Source: an uncultured Bacteroidales bacterium (lineage in GTDB: Bacteria > Bacteroidota > Bacteroidia > Bacteroidales > Bacteroidaceae). From it: a DNA stretch of 64,000 nt. Shown here one piece after another: positions 44,395-53,292 of the stretch (position 1 is the stretch's first letter; every line of letters begins with the position of its first letter). A program made the translations under genes and the position numbers. The notes beneath the pieces were generated by a model. The model was not told where the DNA came from. It ran no database searches and saw nothing but the letters and a program-made list of their open reading frames with translations. The stretch is from the NCBI GenBank assembly GCA_937995875.1, contig CALKIW010000039.1:9318-73317 (forward strand), given 5' to 3'.

Positions 44395-44801
44395 TTTGCC
44401 TCCATTTCCCTTGAAAGTTCCACAATCCGGCGGCTCAGTTTCACGAGTTCGACGGTGTGTTGCTCTAATTTGTAGAGCAACGCCATCGCCTTTTTCTCTG
44501 AAAAATGCAGCCTCAGTTCCTTCACGACTTGGTTGTAATTCGTACCCACGGCACGGAATTGTGCATGAAAATCCGACAGTTTGGTGTAATAGTCCACCAA
44601 CGTCTTGTCCACCTTCAGCACCTTGAACGGTTGCCCGAAGAAGTGCGCTTTGAGGAAAACAGACCGTGCATAGACACCCGATTTTCCGAACATGGCGAGG
44701 AAACGGTTGTGTTCCTCCTCGTTGAAACGGACGGTGTACCGGTACACCGCCGGATCAAGTTTGGGATTTCTCCCTGATTTGCTTTTCCTTTTCTCTTTCA
44801 T
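44373..44801 (-). CDS. mobA: MobA, relaxosome accessory protein
   Basis: A 142-residue basic protein with an N-terminal ribbon-helix-helix-like part (YRYTVRFNEEEHNRFLAMFGKSGVYARSVFLKAHFFGQP). After it comes the typical mobilization-accessory region FHAQFRAVGTNYNQVVKEL. Proteins of this type bind oriT and help the relaxase. It is the first gene of the minus-strand mob operon; its start lies at the edge of the structured intergenic region that probably carries oriT. The overlap with mobB suggests translational coupling. Confidence 0.9.
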   Translation of the reverse strand: MKEKRKSKSGRNPKLDPAVYRYTVRFNEEEHNRFLAMFGKSGVYARSVFLKAHFFGQPFKVLKVDKTLVDYYTKLSDFHAQFRAVGTNYNQVVKELRLHFSEKKAMALLYKLEQHTVELVKLSRRIVELSREMEAKWSQKSV

Positions 44802-44928
44802 ATTACTTTGGATTTAGCGGATTGACGGCATAAGCCGCCGCTTCGGATTACAGCACCGCAGTTCTGAAAGGCTTCCCGACTTCGGAGGGAAAGCCCGCCC
44901 CCTGCAAGGGCAAGTGCTTTTCGTGGCT

Positions 44929-44946
44929 GCTCAAAATATTTTGAGC
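44929..44946. promoter_or_regulatory. Perfect 18-base palindrome
   Basis: GCTCAAAATATTTTGAGC, symmetric throughout. It may be an operator for the mob operon or a relaxosome binding site within oriT. Confidence 0.6.
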
Positions 44947-45064
44947 GGCTGAAAAGACATCTTGCTATGTTCAGGTGAACATAAAAATCCGTCAGGGGAC
45001 GGATTGGGAAAATACCTTTCAGGACTCCGGGCCGCGCGTCATCGGCGAACCCTGCTGTCCGGGT

Positions 45065-45073
45065 GCAAAGTTA
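45065..45073 (-). promoter_or_regulatory. -7 box of the mob operon
   Basis: TAACTTTGC on the minus strand, about 264 bases before the mobA start. No good -33 element is evident, which fits a promoter needing an activator such as the excision proteins. Confidence 0.5.
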
Positions 45074-45510
45074 CGCCCTTAAAGCGGTATCGGACAGATG
45101 CTTGACCCGGTCAATGACTGCCAACCGGCGCAACGTGCCGCCACTTGCCGGAGAAGTGATACAGGTTCCAAAATATACTTGTTTATTTGCAGCATGATTC
45201 AAGAAACGAACGATTTGAAGATATGATAAACGGAACATTCAAATACCCGGAAATCCGCTTCTTCGGATACTTGCCGAAACGGATACCCGAACCGTCGGAA
45301 ACCCGGTTCTCCGACAATTCGGTGACGTATGGATTCAATGACTTCATGACGCAATGTCGTCAATCACCATTTGTCCGACGCACCGCTTCACCACAGAACC
45401 GGATACGCGACGACCCGCCTGCGTGTGTAGTCACGGAAGCGGATGGTGCGACAGCCAAATCCGTATGGAAACAGAAAAACAAATCATCAACAATTAAAAT
45501 AAATGGAACT

Positions 45511-46272
45511 ATGAGTAAGGAAATCTTCGTTGCATTCGCAACACAGAAAGGTGGCATCGGCAAATCCACTGTCACGGCACTTGCCGCCAGCTACCTGCAC
45601 AACGTGAAAGGCTACAATGTCGCCGTCGTGGACTGCGACGACCCGCAGCACAGCATCCACGGGCTGCGCGAACACGAAATGGGGCTTATCGACAGCAGCA
45701 CCTACTTCAAGGCTCTCGCTTGCGACCATTTCCGCCGGATCAAAAAGAACGCCTACACCATCGTCAAAAGCAATGCGGTGAACGCCCTCGACGATGCCGA
45801 GAGGATGATTGCCACTGAGGACGTGAAACCCGACGTGGTGTTCTTCGACATGCCCGGCACACTCCGAAGCAACGGCGTGATAAAGACGCTCTCGCAGATG
45901 GACTACATTTTCACTCCGCTGAGTGCCGACCGCTTTGTCGTGGAGAGTACCCTGAAATTCGTCACGATGTTCCGCGACAGGCTGATGACTACCGGACAGG
46001 CGAAAACAAAGGGGCTGCATCTGTTCTGGACGATGGTGGACGGCAGGGAGAGGAACGACTTGTACGGCATCTACGAGGAAGTGATAGCCGAAATGGGCTT
46101 TCCGGTACTTTCCACCCGCTTGCCCGACAGCAAGAAGTTCCGCCGTGACCTTTCGGAAGAGCGCAAGAGCGTTTTCCGCTCCACCATCTTCCCGATGGAC
46201 ACGGCACTGCTGAAAGGGAGTGGCATCCGGGAGTTTTCCGAAGAGATAAGCGACATCATCAGACCGCAGTGA
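45511..46272 (+). CDS. traA: TraA, ParA-family ATPase
   Basis: A 253-residue ParA/MinD-type ATPase starting at ATG 45511 (MSKEIFVAFATQKGGIGKS). The deviant Walker A QKGGIGKST is near residues 12-20, VDCDDPQHS is the Walker A-prime-like switch, and FFDMPGTLRSNGVI the Walker B region. It is the first gene of the tra operon; in this family it may position the transfer machinery or partition the excised circle. The frame stays open 108 codons upstream to 45187, but that extension has no homology I can recognise. It is followed closely by traB with a 4-base overlap. Confidence 0.88.
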   Translation: MSKEIFVAFATQKGGIGKSTVTALAASYLHNVKGYNVAVVDCDDPQHSIHGLREHEMGLIDSSTYFKALACDHFRRIKKNAYTIVKSNAVNALDDAERMIATEDVKPDVVFFDMPGTLRSNGVIKTLSQMDYIFTPLSADRFVVESTLKFVTMFRDRLMTTGQAKTKGLHLFWTMVDGRERNDLYGIYEEVIAEMGFPVLSTRLPDSKKFRRDLSEERKSVFRSTIFPMDTALLKGSGIREFSEEISDIIRPQ

Positions 46273-46715
46273 GCATGGGCAGCAGGAAAGTGAACACGGA
46301 AGGCATCGACGAGGAACTGCTGTTAGCCTCCATCGGGCGGCGCACACAGGACGGGACACTGCGCCCCGCACAGGAAGTACCCGCAGCTGCACCGACCGAA
46401 GAGGACACCGCCGCACCGGAACCATCTCCTGTGCAACCCGTAACACGGGAAAAAGCGCAGAGGGAAAGTGGACGCCGGAAAAGGCAGGACGAGGACTACA
46501 ACGAGCTATTCCTGCGCCGCAACGAGATAAAGACCCGCCAATGTGTCTATATCAGCCGTGACGTCCACGGCAAGATCCTCAGAATCGTGAACGACATCGC
46601 CGGAGGGGAAATCTCAGTAGGCGGATATGTGGATACCGTGCTGCGCCAGCATCTGGAACAGCACAAGGAGAGAATCAACGAACTGTACAAGAAACAACGT
46701 GAAGATCTGATTTGA
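46269..46715 (+). CDS. traB: TraB, DUF3408 protein
   Basis: A 148-residue hydrophilic protein; the start is at 46269 or at ATG 46275. A disordered Pro/Glu/Ala-rich N-terminal half precedes the DUF3408 part (YNELFLRRNEIKTRQCVYISRDVHGKILRIVNDIAGGEISVGGYVDTVLRQHLEQHKERINELY). This part looks like a ribbon-helix-helix fold and so may bind DNA. It is paralogous to the next gene, with which it shares the layout. It probably works with the ParA protein TraA as its site-binding partner; that is inference. Confidence 0.8.
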   Translation: MSMGSRKVNTEGIDEELLLASIGRRTQDGTLRPAQEVPAAAPTEEDTAAPEPSPVQPVTREKAQRESGRRKRQDEDYNELFLRRNEIKTRQCVYISRDVHGKILRIVNDIAGGEISVGGYVDTVLRQHLEQHKERINELYKKQREDLI

Positions 46716-47071
46716 AAATGGAAAAAGAAATGACACCGAATGAAAAAAGACCACAGCAAGACTGCGGAGGTATGTTTACCCAAGTGCAGGCGAGTGTGGA
46801 AATACTGTCGCCTGTCCCGGTAAGCGGCAAATGCAGTGAGAAGGACTATGAACGCCTGTTCATCCGCGACCCGGAAGTAAAGGCACGTGAGGGGAAGATG
46901 GCGTATGTGCGCCCGGAGTACCACGAGCGTATCATGCGTATCACCCGTGTAATCGGGCATGACCGGCTTACGCTGTCCGCTTACATCGACCATGTGCTGA
47001 CGCACCACTTCAACCAGTGCGAAGATGCGATAAAGAGCCTTTATGCCCGAAATTACAATTCAGTATTCTAA
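46712..47071 (+). CDS. traC: TraC, DUF3408 protein
   Basis: A 119-residue protein that overlaps traB by 4 bases. The DUF3408 region, DYERLFIRDPEVKAREGKMAYVRPEYHERIMRITRVIGHDRLTLSAYIDHVLTHHFNQCEDAIKSLY, is parallel to that of TraB, so the pair are tandem paralogues. The predicted ribbon-helix-helix fold suggests DNA binding. Its function in transfer is not established. Confidence 0.8.
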   Translation: MKMEKEMTPNEKRPQQDCGGMFTQVQASVEILSPVPVSGKCSEKDYERLFIRDPEVKAREGKMAYVRPEYHERIMRITRVIGHDRLTLSAYIDHVLTHHFNQCEDAIKSLYARNYNSVF

Positions 47072-47087
47072 CCAAAAACGGAAGGAT

Positions 47088-47816
47088 ATGAATTACACAA
47101 TCAGCATGACAGACATTCTGCTGGCGGTATCGGTCGGCTGCAACCTCTGGTTCCTGTTCCTGCTCCTTTACGAGCGCATCATGGACACGCGGATTGTCCG
47201 CTTCTTCAAGGGCATTGTCGGATTATGGCGGTCACTGGACGGGAATGAGGCTAAACGCATAGCGGCACACGAGGAAGTCCCTGCGGAAAAGGCGGACATC
47301 ATCGGCAAGAGCCGTTTCAGGATGGCATCCACCCGGACAACCGCTGCCATACCGACGCAAGAAGCCGCCACTATTGAAAAAGGCATTGAGCTGTCGGAGG
47401 AAGAGGCTACTTTTGACGACGGAAAAACGGGAAACGCATCCCGCCCGGCACAAGTCCCGGAGGAAAAACTCGATGAGACCTTCACGAGCATACCGCCGGA
47501 GGAACTGGGATACGGGGACGACGAACCGGAAGAGGACGCCTCGGACACGCCACGGGCTTCGGGCAGCAGCTTTGACGAGATTGACGACGCCTGCAAGACC
47601 GCCAAAAACCCGGACGCGACACAGGCGGAACGTGAAAAGGCGGCTAAGGTGTTCACCGACATGGAGGGCACGGAGTTGTACGAGAAAATGATGGAAGGCT
47701 CTTCGGAGATAGGCATCCGCATCAAGGGGCTTATCGAGATTCGGCTGAAGAAATCTGAAAAGGAGTTCGTCGTGCCGGACAACATCGAGGAGTTCGACAT
47801 TCGCAACTATGTATGA
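47088..47816 (+). CDS. traD: TraD, membrane-anchored acidic transfer protein
   Basis: A 242-residue protein from ATG 47088 (MNYTISMTDILLAVSVG); the in-frame ATG at 47043 would overlap traC. One N-terminal membrane helix (ILLAVSVGCNLWFLFLLLYERI) is followed by a long acidic, low-complexity region. A C-terminal conserved part (CKTAKNPDATQAEREKAAKVFTDMEGTELYEKMM) closes it. It corresponds to TraD of the Bacteroides transfer operon by position; its role is unknown. Confidence 0.78.
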   Translation: MNYTISMTDILLAVSVGCNLWFLFLLLYERIMDTRIVRFFKGIVGLWRSLDGNEAKRIAAHEEVPAEKADIIGKSRFRMASTRTTAAIPTQEAATIEKGIELSEEEATFDDGKTGNASRPAQVPEEKLDETFTSIPPEELGYGDDEPEEDASDTPRASGSSFDEIDDACKTAKNPDATQAEREKAAKVFTDMEGTELYEKMMEGSSEIGIRIKGLIEIRLKKSEKEFVVPDNIEEFDIRNYV

Positions 47817-48017
47817 CAACAATAAAAGAAATGAACATGAAAGAATGACATCAACCCACGCGGCGAGGAAACGCAAGGCGCATCCCCATCCGCAACGGAC
47901 ACGCCCACGTCCGTGGAAACAAACGGGCATCCACTAAAACCAAAGTAAAGAAACAAAGTATCAACCGCCCGACAAAGGACCATCCACCCTTTTGACGGCA
48001 AAAAACAAGAACAGTTT

Positions 48018-48335
48018 ATGAACAAGAACATCTTGAAAAACAGAAAAGCAATCCTCTCCGCGGCACTTGTCATCGCCGCAACCGCCTCCGCTTTCGCGCA
48101 GGGAAACGGCATCGCGGGCATCAACGAAGCCACCTCTATGGTGAGTTCTTATTTCGACCCCGGAACTAAACTGATATACGCCATCGGTGCAGTCGTCGGG
48201 CTTATCGGGGGCGTAAAAGTGTACGGCAAGTTTTCATCGGGCGACCCCGACACCAGCAAGACAGCCGCCTCGTGGTTCGGCGCGTGCATCTTCCTGATTG
48301 TTGCCGCCACCATCCTGCGCTCATTCTTCCTTTAA
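48018..48335 (+). CDS. traE: TraE, DUF4134, VirB2-like pilin candidate
   Basis: A 105-residue protein with a signal-like N-terminus (ILSAALVIAATASAFAQG) and two later hydrophobic segments (LIYAIGAVVGLIGGVKVYG and FGACIFLIVAATILRSFFL). This is the size and topology of VirB2/TrbC pilins; DUF4134 is the Bacteroides family at this place. A 200-base gap precedes it, with no gene visible there, and traF follows 10 bases later. Confidence 0.82.
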   Translation: MNKNILKNRKAILSAALVIAATASAFAQGNGIAGINEATSMVSSYFDPGTKLIYAIGAVVGLIGGVKVYGKFSSGDPDTSKTAASWFGACIFLIVAATILRSFFL

Positions 48336-48345
48336 TAAATAATGT

Positions 48346-48678
48346 ATGGCTGAATACCCAATCAACAAGGGTATCGGCCGTCCGGTAGAGTTCAAGGGCT
48401 TGAAGGCACAGTACCTCTTCATCTTCTGCGGAGGTCTGCTGGCTCTCTTCGTCCTGTTCGTCATCCTCTACATGGTCGGTATCGACCAGTGGATATGTAT
48501 CGGCTTCGGCGCGGCATCGTCCTCCCTCCTTGTATGGCAGACCTTCGCGCTGAACGCCCGGTACGGTGAACACGGGCTGATGAAATTAGGAGCGGCACGG
48601 AGCCATCCCCGATACCTTATCAACCGGCGGCGGATAACCCGTCTGTTCAAACGACAACGAAAGGAAGAAAGACAATGA
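48346..48678 (+). CDS. traF: TraF, DUF4133, VirB3-like
   Basis: A 110-residue inner-membrane protein. The N-terminal YPINKGIGRPVEFKGLKAQYLFIFCGGL leads into one or two hydrophobic helices (LFVLFVILYMVGI and WICIGFGAASSSLLVWQTFAL) and a basic C-terminus. In type IV secretion such small proteins (VirB3/TrbD) partner the VirB4 ATPase. Its stop overlaps the start of traG (ATGA), in keeping with such a partnership. Confidence 0.82.
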   Translation: MAEYPINKGIGRPVEFKGLKAQYLFIFCGGLLALFVLFVILYMVGIDQWICIGFGAASSSLLVWQTFALNARYGEHGLMKLGAARSHPRYLINRRRITRLFKRQRKEERQ

Positions 48679-51179
48679 GGAATACATCGAAAATGACAAC
48701 ACTGGAAAACAGGTTCCCACTTTTAGCGGTGGAGCATGGCTGCATCATCTCAAAGGACGCCGACATCACGGTGGCTTTCGAGGTGGAACTACCGGAACTT
48801 TACACCGTGACGGGTGCGGAGTACGAGGCGATACACAGTTGCTGGTGCAAGGCTATCAAGGTGCTGCCGGACTACTCCGTCGTCCACAAACAGGACTGGT
48901 TCATCAAGGAACGCTACAAACCGGAGCTTCAGAAGGACGACATGAGCTTTTTAAGCCGCTCTTTCGAGCGTCACTTCAACGAGCGTCCGTACCTGAAACA
49001 CACCTGCTACCTCTACCTGACCAAGACAACAAAGGAGCGTAACCGGATGCAGAGCAATTTCAGCACGCTGTGCCGGGGACATATCATCCCGAAGGAGCTG
49101 GACAGGGAAACCACGACCAAGTTCTTGGAAGCCTGCGAACAGTTCGAGCGCATCATGAACGACAGCGGGCTTGTCAGGCTGCGCCGCCTCTCCACCGATG
49201 AGATTGTGGGTACTGAGGGAAAGACGGGACTTATTGAACGCTACTTCTCGCTCATGCCGGAAGGTGACACCACCTTGCAGGACATCGAGCTTTCGGCAAG
49301 GGAGATGCGCATCGGCGACAACCGCCTGTGTCTGCACACCCTCTCCGACGCGGAAGACCTGCCGGGCAAGGTGGCTACCGACACCCGTTACGAGAAGCTC
49401 TCCACCGACCGGAGTGACTGCCGACTGTCATTCGCCTCCCCGGTGGGGCTTCTGCTCTCCTGCAACCATATCTACAACCAGTATGTGCTGATAGACAACA
49501 GTGAGGAAACCTTGCAGAAGTTCGAGAAGTCCGCCCGTAACATGCAGTCGCTATCTCGCTATTCAAGGAGCAACAGCATCAACCGCGAGTGGATAGACCA
49601 ATACCTGAACGAAGCCCATTCCTACGGACTGACCTCGGTACGGGCACACTTCAACGTCATGGCGTGGAGCGACGATGCGGAGGAACTGAAGCATATCAAG
49701 AACGACGTGGGCAGCCAGTTGGCAAGCATGGAATGCGTGCCGCGCCACAACACCATCGACTGCCCGACACTCTACTGGGCGGCGATACCCGGCAATGCGG
49801 CGGACTTCCCGGCGGAAGAGAGTTTCCACACCTTCATCGAACAGGCGGTGTGCCTGTTCACAGAGGAAACCAACTACCGCAGCTCGCTCTCGCCCTTCGG
49901 CATCAAGATGGTGGACAGGCTCACGGGAAAACCGCTGCACCTTGACATCTCCGACCTGCCCATGAAGCGAGGTATCACGACCAACCGCAACAAGTTCGTG
50001 CTGGGTCCTTCGGGCAGCGGCAAGTCTTTCTTCATGAACCACCTCGTGCGCCAATATTATGAGCAAGGCGCACATGTGGTATTGGTGGACACGGGAAACT
50101 CCTATCAGGGCTTGTGCGGCATGATCCGACGCAAGACAGGCGGAGCGGACGGTGTGTATTTCACCTACACGGAAGATAAGCCCATCAGCTTCAACCCGTT
50201 CTACACCGACGATTACATCTTCGACGTGGAGAAGAAGGACAGCATCAAGACCCTGTTGCTGACGCTCTGGAAGTCGGAGGACGACAAGGTGACAAAGACG
50301 GAGAGCGGCGAGCTGGGCAGTGCCGTGAGTGCCTATATTGAGCGCATCCAATCCGACCGTAGCATCGTGCCGTCGTTCAACACCTTCTACGAGTATATGC
50401 GTGACGACTACCGCAAGGAACTGGCACAGCGTGACATCAAGGTGGAGAAGTCCGACTTCAACATCGACAACATGCTCACCACCATGCGGCAGTATTACCG
50501 GGGCGGGCGTTACGATTTCCTGCTCAACTCCACGGAGAACATCGACCTGCTCGGCAAGCGGTTCATCGTCTTCGAGATAGATTCGATTAAAGAAAACCGC
50601 GAACTGTTCCCCGTCGTGACCATCATCATCATGGAAGCCTTCATCAACAAGATGCGGCGGCTGAAAGGCGTGCGGAAACAGCTTATCGTGGAAGAGGCTT
50701 GGAAGGCCCTCTCATCGGCGAACATGGCTGAATATCTGCGCTATATGTATAAGACGGTCAGAAAATATTACGGCGAGGCAATCGTGGTGACGCAGGAGGT
50801 GGACGACATTATCAGTTCTCCGGTGGTCAAAGAGAGCATTATCAACAACTCGGATTGTAAAATCCTGCTTGACCAAAGGAAATATATGAACAAGTTCGAC
50901 CAGATACAGGCGTTGCTCGGACTGACGGAAAAGGAGAAGTCGCAGATACTCTCCATCAACATGGCGAACAACCCTTCACGGCTCTACAAGGAGGTGTGGA
51001 TAGGCTTGGGCGGCACGCAGTCGGCGGTCTATGCCACGGAGGTCAGCGCGGAAGAGTATCTGGCGTACACCACCGAGGAAACGGAAAAAGTGGAGGTTTA
51101 CCGTCTGGCGGAGAAGCTGGGCGACGACATCGAAGCCGCCATCCGGCAGCTTGCCGAAAGGCGGAGAAACAAGGAATAA
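48675..51179 (+). CDS. traG: TraG, VirB4-type conjugation ATPase
   Basis: An 834-residue ATPase that powers assembly of the transfer channel and DNA transport, of the VirB4/TraC class. Walker A is LGPSGSGKSFFMNHLV near residues 446-455, Walker B is KQLIVEEAWKAL near 670, and EVDDIISSPVVKESIINNSDCKILLDQ lies in the C-terminal motif region. The N-terminal half is the channel-docking domain. An alternative start at 48693 (MTTLENRF) is possible. The gene is among the best conserved of the Bacteroides tra set. Confidence 0.92.
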   Translation: MRNTSKMTTLENRFPLLAVEHGCIISKDADITVAFEVELPELYTVTGAEYEAIHSCWCKAIKVLPDYSVVHKQDWFIKERYKPELQKDDMSFLSRSFERHFNERPYLKHTCYLYLTKTTKERNRMQSNFSTLCRGHIIPKELDRETTTKFLEACEQFERIMNDSGLVRLRRLSTDEIVGTEGKTGLIERYFSLMPEGDTTLQDIELSAREMRIGDNRLCLHTLSDAEDLPGKVATDTRYEKLSTDRSDCRLSFASPVGLLLSCNHIYNQYVLIDNSEETLQKFEKSARNMQSLSRYSRSNSINREWIDQYLNEAHSYGLTSVRAHFNVMAWSDDAEELKHIKNDVGSQLASMECVPRHNTIDCPTLYWAAIPGNAADFPAEESFHTFIEQAVCLFTEETNYRSSLSPFGIKMVDRLTGKPLHLDISDLPMKRGITTNRNKFVLGPSGSGKSFFMNHLVRQYYEQGAHVVLVDTGNSYQGLCGMIRRKTGGADGVYFTYTEDKPISFNPFYTDDYIFDVEKKDSIKTLLLTLWKSEDDKVTKTESGELGSAVSAYIERIQSDRSIVPSFNTFYEYMRDDYRKELAQRDIKVEKSDFNIDNMLTTMRQYYRGGRYDFLLNSTENIDLLGKRFIVFEIDSIKENRELFPVVTIIIMEAFINKMRRLKGVRKQLIVEEAWKALSSANMAEYLRYMYKTVRKYYGEAIVVTQEVDDIISSPVVKESIINNSDCKILLDQRKYMNKFDQIQALLGLTEKEKSQILSINMANNPSRLYKEVWIGLGGTQSAVYATEVSAEEYLAYTTEETEKVEVYRLAEKLGDDIEAAIRQLAERRRNKE

Positions 51180-51219
51180 CTAAAAAACAGAATGTATCAA
51201 CCAAAAAAGAAAAACGCGT

Positions 51220-51600
51220 ATGAATTTACCAAAAGTGAAAATGCTGCAAGTCAGCAAGTGCCTTATCGGATTGGCGGTCATGATGCTGCAATCCTGCGAC
51301 GTGGCCGACAACCGCCGCGACATGCTGTGCGGGAACTGGGAGAGCGTGGAGGGAAAACCTGACGTGCTTATCTACAAGGAGGGCGAAGCCTACAAAGTGA
51401 CGGTGTTCCGTCGTAGCGGTCTGCGCCGCAAGCTCAAGCCGGAAACCTATCTCTTGCAGGAGGAGAACGGCAACCTGTTCATGAACACCGGCTTCCGCAT
51501 CGACGTGTCCTACAACGAGGCCACGGATGTGCTGACTTTCTCGCCAAACGGGGACTATGTGCGGGTGAAGCCGCAGCCGGGACATCCGACCGAAGAATAA
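51220..51600 (+). CDS. traH: TraH, DUF3876 lipoprotein
   Basis: A 126-residue protein with a lipoprotein signal, LIGLAVMMLQSC, whose lipobox cysteine lies near residue 26. The mature part, CGNWESVEGKPDVLIYKEGEAYKVTVF and the beta-rich rest, matches the DUF3876 family of Bacteroides transfer operons. It may stabilise the envelope channel; the precise role is unknown. Confidence 0.78.
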   Translation: MNLPKVKMLQVSKCLIGLAVMMLQSCDVADNRRDMLCGNWESVEGKPDVLIYKEGEAYKVTVFRRSGLRRKLKPETYLLQEENGNLFMNTGFRIDVSYNEATDVLTFSPNGDYVRVKPQPGHPTEE

Positions 51601-51623
51601 CAACCACTAAAATCCAAAGTAAC

Positions 51624-52253
51624 ATGAGAACAAGAATAACAATGATTATCTGCCTGTGCCTGCTTTTCGCGGGCAGGGCAAGCGCACAGTGGGTCGTAAG
51701 CGATCCGGGCAATCTAGCGCAGGGCATCATCAATGCCTCCAAAAACATCATCCATACCTCCAAGACCGCCACGAACATGGTGAGCAACTTTCAGGAGACG
51801 GTGAAAATCTATCAGCAGGGCAAGAAGTATTACGATGCCCTCAAATCGGTGAACAATCTGGTCAAGGACGCCCGCAAGGTGCAGCAGACCATCCTGATGG
51901 TGGGCGACATCACAGACATCTATGTGAACAGTTTCCAACGGATGCTCCGTGACGGGAATTTCAGACCCGAAGAGCTTTCCGCAATCGCTTTCGGCTACAC
52001 GAAACTGCTGGAGGAAAGCAACGAAGTGTTGACGGAACTCAGGAACGTGGTGAACATCACCACGCTCTCCATGACCGACAAGGAGCGCATGGACGTGGTG
52101 GAACGCTGCCACTCGAAGATGAAGCGTTACCGCAACCTCGTGAGCTACTACACGAACAAGAACATCTCCGTGAGTTACCTGCGTGCGAAAAAGAAGAACG
52201 ACCTCGACCGCATCATGGGGCTGTACGGGAACATGAACGAAAGATACTGGTAG
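51624..52253 (+). CDS. traI: TraI, DUF4141, periplasmic transfer protein
   Basis: A 209-residue protein with a signal peptide (ITMIICLCLLFAGRASA) and a helical mature part with long coiled coils (GIINASKNIIHTSKTATNMVSNF, YYDALKSVNNLVKDARKVQQ). The arrangement resembles VirB5-type minor pilus proteins. This correspondence is by topology and gene order, just before the VirB6-like gene, not by sequence. It follows traH by 23 bases. Confidence 0.8.
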   Translation: MRTRITMIICLCLLFAGRASAQWVVSDPGNLAQGIINASKNIIHTSKTATNMVSNFQETVKIYQQGKKYYDALKSVNNLVKDARKVQQTILMVGDITDIYVNSFQRMLRDGNFRPEELSAIAFGYTKLLEESNEVLTELRNVVNITTLSMTDKERMDVVERCHSKMKRYRNLVSYYTNKNISVSYLRAKKKNDLDRIMGLYGNMNERYW

Positions 52254-52256
52254 CCT

Positions 52257-53261
52257 ATGAAGTTCGACAACCTTCATCAGATTTTACGTTCACTTTATGA
52301 GCAGATGATGCCGCTGTGTGGGGACATGGCTGGTGTGGCGAAAGGCATCGCCGGGCTGGGTGCGCTGTTCTACGTCGCCTACCGGGTATGGCAGTCGCTG
52401 GCGAGAGCTGAACCGATAGACGTATTCCCGATGCTCCGTCCTTTTGCCATCGGTCTGTGCATCATGTTCTTCCCGACTGTGGTGCTGGGCACGATAAACA
52501 GCATCCTCTCACCCGTCGTACAGGGCACGGCAAAGATGCTGGAGGCGGAAACGCTGGACATGAACCGATACCGGGAGCAGAAGGACAAACTGGAATACGA
52601 GGCGATGGTACGCAACCCCGAAACCGCCTACCTCGTGTCCAACGAGGAATTTGACAAGCAACTGGAGGAACTCGGCTGGTCGCCCTCCGACATGGTGACG
52701 ATGGCGGGAATGTATATCGACCGGGGAATGTACAACATGAAGAAGAGCATCCGCGACTTCTTCCGCGAGATACTCGAACTGCTGTTCCAAGCCGCCGCCC
52801 TCGTGATAGACACCGTCCGCACCTTCTTTCTCGTGGTGCTGGCGATTCTCGGTCCGATAGCCTTCGCCCTGTCGGTATGGGACGGTTTCCAAAACACGCT
52901 CACGCAGTGGATATGCCGCTATATACAGGTCTATCTGTGGCTACCGGTATCGGACATGTTCAGCACCATACTGGCGAAGATACAGGTTCTGATGCTGCAA
53001 AACGACATCGAGCGGATGCAGGCAGACCCGAACTTCTCGCTGGATTCGAGCGACGGGGTGTATATCGTATTCCTCTGCATCGGCATCATCGGCTACTTTA
53101 CCATTCCCACCGTTGCGGGCTGGATTATCCAAGCCGGAGGCATGGGCGGTTACGGTCGCAACGTGAACCAGATGGCGGGACGAGCCGGAAGCATGGCGGG
53201 CAGCGTGGCGGGTGCAGCCGCAGGAAACGCAGTCGGACGTGTCGGCAAATTGCTGAAATAA
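52257..53261 (+). CDS. traJ: TraJ, VirB6/TrbL-like channel protein
   Basis: A 334-residue polytopic inner-membrane protein with helices at about residues 20-40, 55-75, and a group from 165 to 300 (LELLFQAAALVIDTVRTFFLVVLAILGPIAFALSV and YIVFLCIGIIGYFTIPTVAGWII). The C-terminus is Gly/Ala-rich. It follows traI by three bases. VirB6/TrbL proteins form part of the inner-membrane pore. Motifs fit the Bacteroides TraJ family. Confidence 0.85.
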   Translation: MKFDNLHQILRSLYEQMMPLCGDMAGVAKGIAGLGALFYVAYRVWQSLARAEPIDVFPMLRPFAIGLCIMFFPTVVLGTINSILSPVVQGTAKMLEAETLDMNRYREQKDKLEYEAMVRNPETAYLVSNEEFDKQLEELGWSPSDMVTMAGMYIDRGMYNMKKSIRDFFREILELLFQAAALVIDTVRTFFLVVLAILGPIAFALSVWDGFQNTLTQWICRYIQVYLWLPVSDMFSTILAKIQVLMLQNDIERMQADPNFSLDSSDGVYIVFLCIGIIGYFTIPTVAGWIIQAGGMGGYGRNVNQMAGRAGSMAGSVAGAAAGNAVGRVGKLLK

Positions 53262-53292
53262 TCAATGTGCAATCATAAATTGGAAAATATAA

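Larger units (their letters stand above)
44802..45186. other. Candidate oriT and divergent mob/tra control region
   Basis: No gene lies here. The region holds CTTCCC/GGGAAAG (44869-44892) and GCCC-GCCCCCTGCAA-GGGC small hairpins, and a perfect 18-base palindrome GCTCAAAATATTTTGAGC at 44929-44946. It also has the TAACTTTGC -7 box of the mob operon on the minus strand (45065-45073). Its place immediately upstream of mobA and opposite tra is where CTnDOT-type elements keep oriT. The nick site cannot be fixed by eye. Confidence 0.55.
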
